DNA of 5,816 nt from Actinomycetota bacterium (GTDB lineage Bacteria; Actinomycetota; Actinomycetes; S36-B12; UBA5976): assembly GCA_947373075.1 (NCBI GenBank), contig CANBWF010000082.1, positions 1-5,816 on the forward strand. The letters run 5' to 3'. The position numbers and the translations under genes were made by a program. The notes beneath the pieces were generated by a model, which did no database searches, was not told where the DNA came from, and was given only the letters and a program-made list of their open reading frames with translations. This document shows positions 4,529 through 5,816 of this stretch, one piece after another (the stretch's first letter is position 1; each line of letters starts with the position of its first letter).

Positions 4529-5274
4529 AGGCCAGACTCCGAAGTGCGCACCAAGATTCGGCGACATTCTTCACATCGCACAACTGTGTCTGCTGGCTGA
4601 TTTCGGATGCGATCTACTTCAGTTGCATCAAGTGAAATGTGACAGCCCTGGCAAGCGCCACGGTGCAAAAGTGCGGCGCCAACGCCACCTAAATCAATTC
4701 GGATTTTGTCATAAAGCGCAAGCAACTCTGCATCAACGCTCTGCACTATTTGTTGACGGCCAGACATTTCGATTGCAATGAGTGCATCAATGTCAGCAAA
4801 CTCGGCATCGCGGGATTGCGTTGCTAGTTCTAGCTCTGACGTTGTAGCAGCAACTTGTGCTTCAATTTCAACTTGGACGCCGCGAGCTTCTTCAAGTTGC
4901 TCCATGATTTCAAGCTCAACATCTTCGAGTTCAGTTTGTCGCTTCTTCAGTGAAACTATTTCGTGCTGCAGTGCTTCTAAGTCTTTGGAACTAGTAACTG
5001 CGCCAGAATCAAGACGCTGCTGATCGCGCTCGGCCCGCTGAACCACCTGTGAAACATCATTATCTGCTTTAGCTTGTGCCAGTGAGATGTCCGAAATCTC
5101 AGTCTTGATTGCCACAAGCTTTAGCTGGAAACTACCAAGCTGCGCCTCTAAATCTTGAACTTGGGAAATTTGTGGCAATGAACTGCGTCGATGAGCTAGT
5201 TGCAACAGTGCGGTGTCGTGCTTTTGCAAGTCCAGCAGAGCGCTCTGCTGTTCGGCACTAGCTTGAATTGCCAC
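4525..5274 (-). CDS. Coiled-coil protein with C-terminal C4 zinc ribbon (PF02591 family, Rv2229c-like)
   Basis: The protein has 249 residues from the GTG at 5274. Residues from about 5 to 175 are heptad-rich and charged (LLDLQKHDTALLQLAHRRSS, then long Glu/Gln/Leu stretches) and should form an antiparallel coiled-coil hairpin. The segment AVTSSKDLEALQHEIVSLKK (92-111) is the conserved turn region of the family. The end carries two Cys pairs, CQGC (208-211) and CEEC (234-237), that bind one zinc; LLHRGACQGCHISL is the usual lead-in. Relatives include H. pylori FlgZ (HP0958) and Rv2229c. The general role is poorly defined, and nucleic acid or protein binding is inferred from the fold. Start choice: AAGGAG (5286-5281) lies 6 nt before GTG 5274, which is 2 nt after the nif3-like stop. 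An upstream ATG at 5304 would overlap nif3 and has no ribosome site. Confidence 0.9.
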   Translation of the reverse strand: MAIQASAEQQSALLDLQKHDTALLQLAHRRSSLPQISQVQDLEAQLGSFQLKLVAIKTEISDISLAQAKADNDVSQVVQRAERDQQRLDSGAVTSSKDLEALQHEIVSLKKRQTELEDVELEIMEQLEEARGVQVEIEAQVAATTSELELATQSRDAEFADIDALIAIEMSGRQQIVQSVDAELLALYDKIRIDLGGVGAALLHRGACQGCHISLDATEVDRIRNQPADTVVRCEECRRILVRTSESGL

Positions 5275-5276
5275 GG

Positions 5277-5816
5277 TTAGCTCCTTGCAATTGAGATAAC
5301 CCACGGATCTGTAGGTATCTGCGACACTATGACCTTTACTTTATCGCCAAATGTGTCTTCCATTTGTCGGGCAAGTTGATTTAGCCAGGGCCATTCCCCT
5401 GCCCAGTGCGCAATGTTGATTAGAACGCAGTCGTTAGTTGCCACAAACTCACTGGCCACATGGTGCCGTAAGTCGGATGTCACATAGGCATCCACATTTA
5501 ATACAGAAACTGCTTCAAGTAATGAATCACCTGCGCCACCACAAACAGCAACTGTTTTAATGGCCTTTTGGACATCGCCCGCAAGTTGAACTGCGCTTGG
5601 CGATTTGGGTAGGTTCTGGGAAACCTGTTGCGCAAAGTCATGTGCAGACAGTGGTTTGGCCAGTTCGCCAACTCTGCCGATTCCGGTTTCTACCTCAAGC
5701 GCGAACTCTGGGCGTACATTCAGACCAATAGATTCTGCCAAGGCATCGCTAACACCTGGCCAAGCAGCATCAGCATTGGTATGCGCGGTGTAGAGCGCGA
5801 TTTTATGGCGCAGCAG
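5277..5816 (-). CDS. Nif3-like dinuclear metal-centre protein (DUF34/YbgI family), 5' end cut by window
   Basis: 179 residues of the C-terminal part are visible; the frame is open to the right edge, so the true start lies outside. IALYTAHTNADAAWPGVSDA (6-25 of the visible part) is the Nif3 block with metal ligands His12 and Asp16. VAVCGGAGDSLL (90-101) and DAYVTSDLRHHVASE (109-123) are the other family signatures. NIAHWAGEWPW provides His137 and Glu141, the C-terminal metal ligands with HxxxE spacing as in E. coli YbgI. These proteins form toroidal hexamers with a two-metal site per subunit. They are often annotated as GTP cyclohydrolase I type 2 homologues, but the physiological reaction is unsettled. 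It is the first visible gene of the operon with the zinc-ribbon and RNase HI genes; its TAA is 2 nt before the next start. Confidence 0.93.
   Translation of the reverse strand: MLRHKIALYTAHTNADAAWPGVSDALAESIGLNVRPEFALEVETGIGRVGELAKPLSAHDFAQQVSQNLPKSPSAVQLAGDVQKAIKTVAVCGGAGDSLLEAVSVLNVDAYVTSDLRHHVASEFVATNDCVLINIAHWAGEWPWLNQLARQMEDTFGDKVKVIVSQIPTDPWVISIARS
5281..5286 (-). promoter_or_regulatory. Ribosome binding site AAGGAG that fixes the zinc-ribbon gene start
   Basis: AAGGAG is 6 nt upstream of GTG 5274 and lies just before the nif3-like stop codon. It is the strongest Shine-Dalgarno sequence in the operon and decides for GTG 5274 against ATG 5304. Confidence 0.75.

Noticed and set aside
4529..4567. 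ATG 4567 as RNase HI start
   Set aside because: The 13 extra residues precede the family N-terminus and lack a good Shine-Dalgarno sequence, whereas GTG 4528 has GGAG at 8 nt and a GTGA overlap with the upstream stop.
5275..5304. ATG 5304 as start of the zinc-ribbon protein
   Set aside because: It overlaps the end of the nif3-like gene; AAGGAG lies within those extra codons at the right distance for GTG 5274.
1..5816. CRISPR array, insertion sequence, tRNA genes
   Set aside because: No regularly spaced repeats, no transposase-like frame with terminal inverted repeats, and no T-loop GGTTCGA-type tRNA signature were found on either strand.

Overview
The window looks like a piece of an actinobacterial chromosome of moderate GC (roughly half or a little less by eye, not computed). 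The evidence is the gene order Nif3-like protein, C4 zinc-ribbon coiled-coil protein, RNase HI, which as I recall matches Rv2230c-Rv2229c-Rv2228c of Mycobacterium tuberculosis. The type A RNase P RNA also has an actinobacterial look, and the -10 elements are of the TANNNT type, two of them placed for leaderless start codons. A low-GC lineage such as freshwater Nanopelagicales or small-genome Microbacteriaceae is plausible, but that is inference.

Left part (1-2298). A solute-binding lipoprotein of a polar amino acid ABC transporter (minus strand) runs off the left edge. Next is an SbtA-family sodium-dependent bicarbonate permease (minus strand). A small winged-helix regulator (plus strand) is transcribed divergently from it. 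The 118 bp between them hold a compact control region. A consensus-like sbtA promoter (TTGACA, 18 bp, TATTGT) has its spacer filled by an imperfect palindrome, and an 11 bp perfect inverted repeat ends beside the regulator promoter. The simplest reading is a local repressor controlling both genes.

Middle part (2300-3430). A type II toxin-antitoxin operon on the minus strand encodes a ribbon-helix-helix antitoxin and a Doc-like Fic-fold toxin, with an ATGA overlap. A near-perfect KpnI-like palindrome sits in its promoter. Then come a YciI-family protein (minus strand) and the 3' end of rnpB. The last 25 nt of rnpB are repeated with two mismatches on the far side of the YciI gene, just upstream of the toxin-antitoxin promoter. 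This pattern recalls an attachment-site duplication.

Right part (3411-5816). rnpB (minus strand) is preceded by about 300 bp without a recognisable gene. That stretch contains a strong 12 bp hairpin followed by T4 in the plus direction. After it come RNase HI, the zinc-ribbon protein and the Nif3-like protein, a tightly packed minus-strand operon. It is transcribed in the order nif3, zinc ribbon, RNase HI, and nif3 runs off the right edge. Ribosome-binding sites place GTG starts for both the zinc-ribbon and RNase HI genes, downstream of the longest possible ORF starts.
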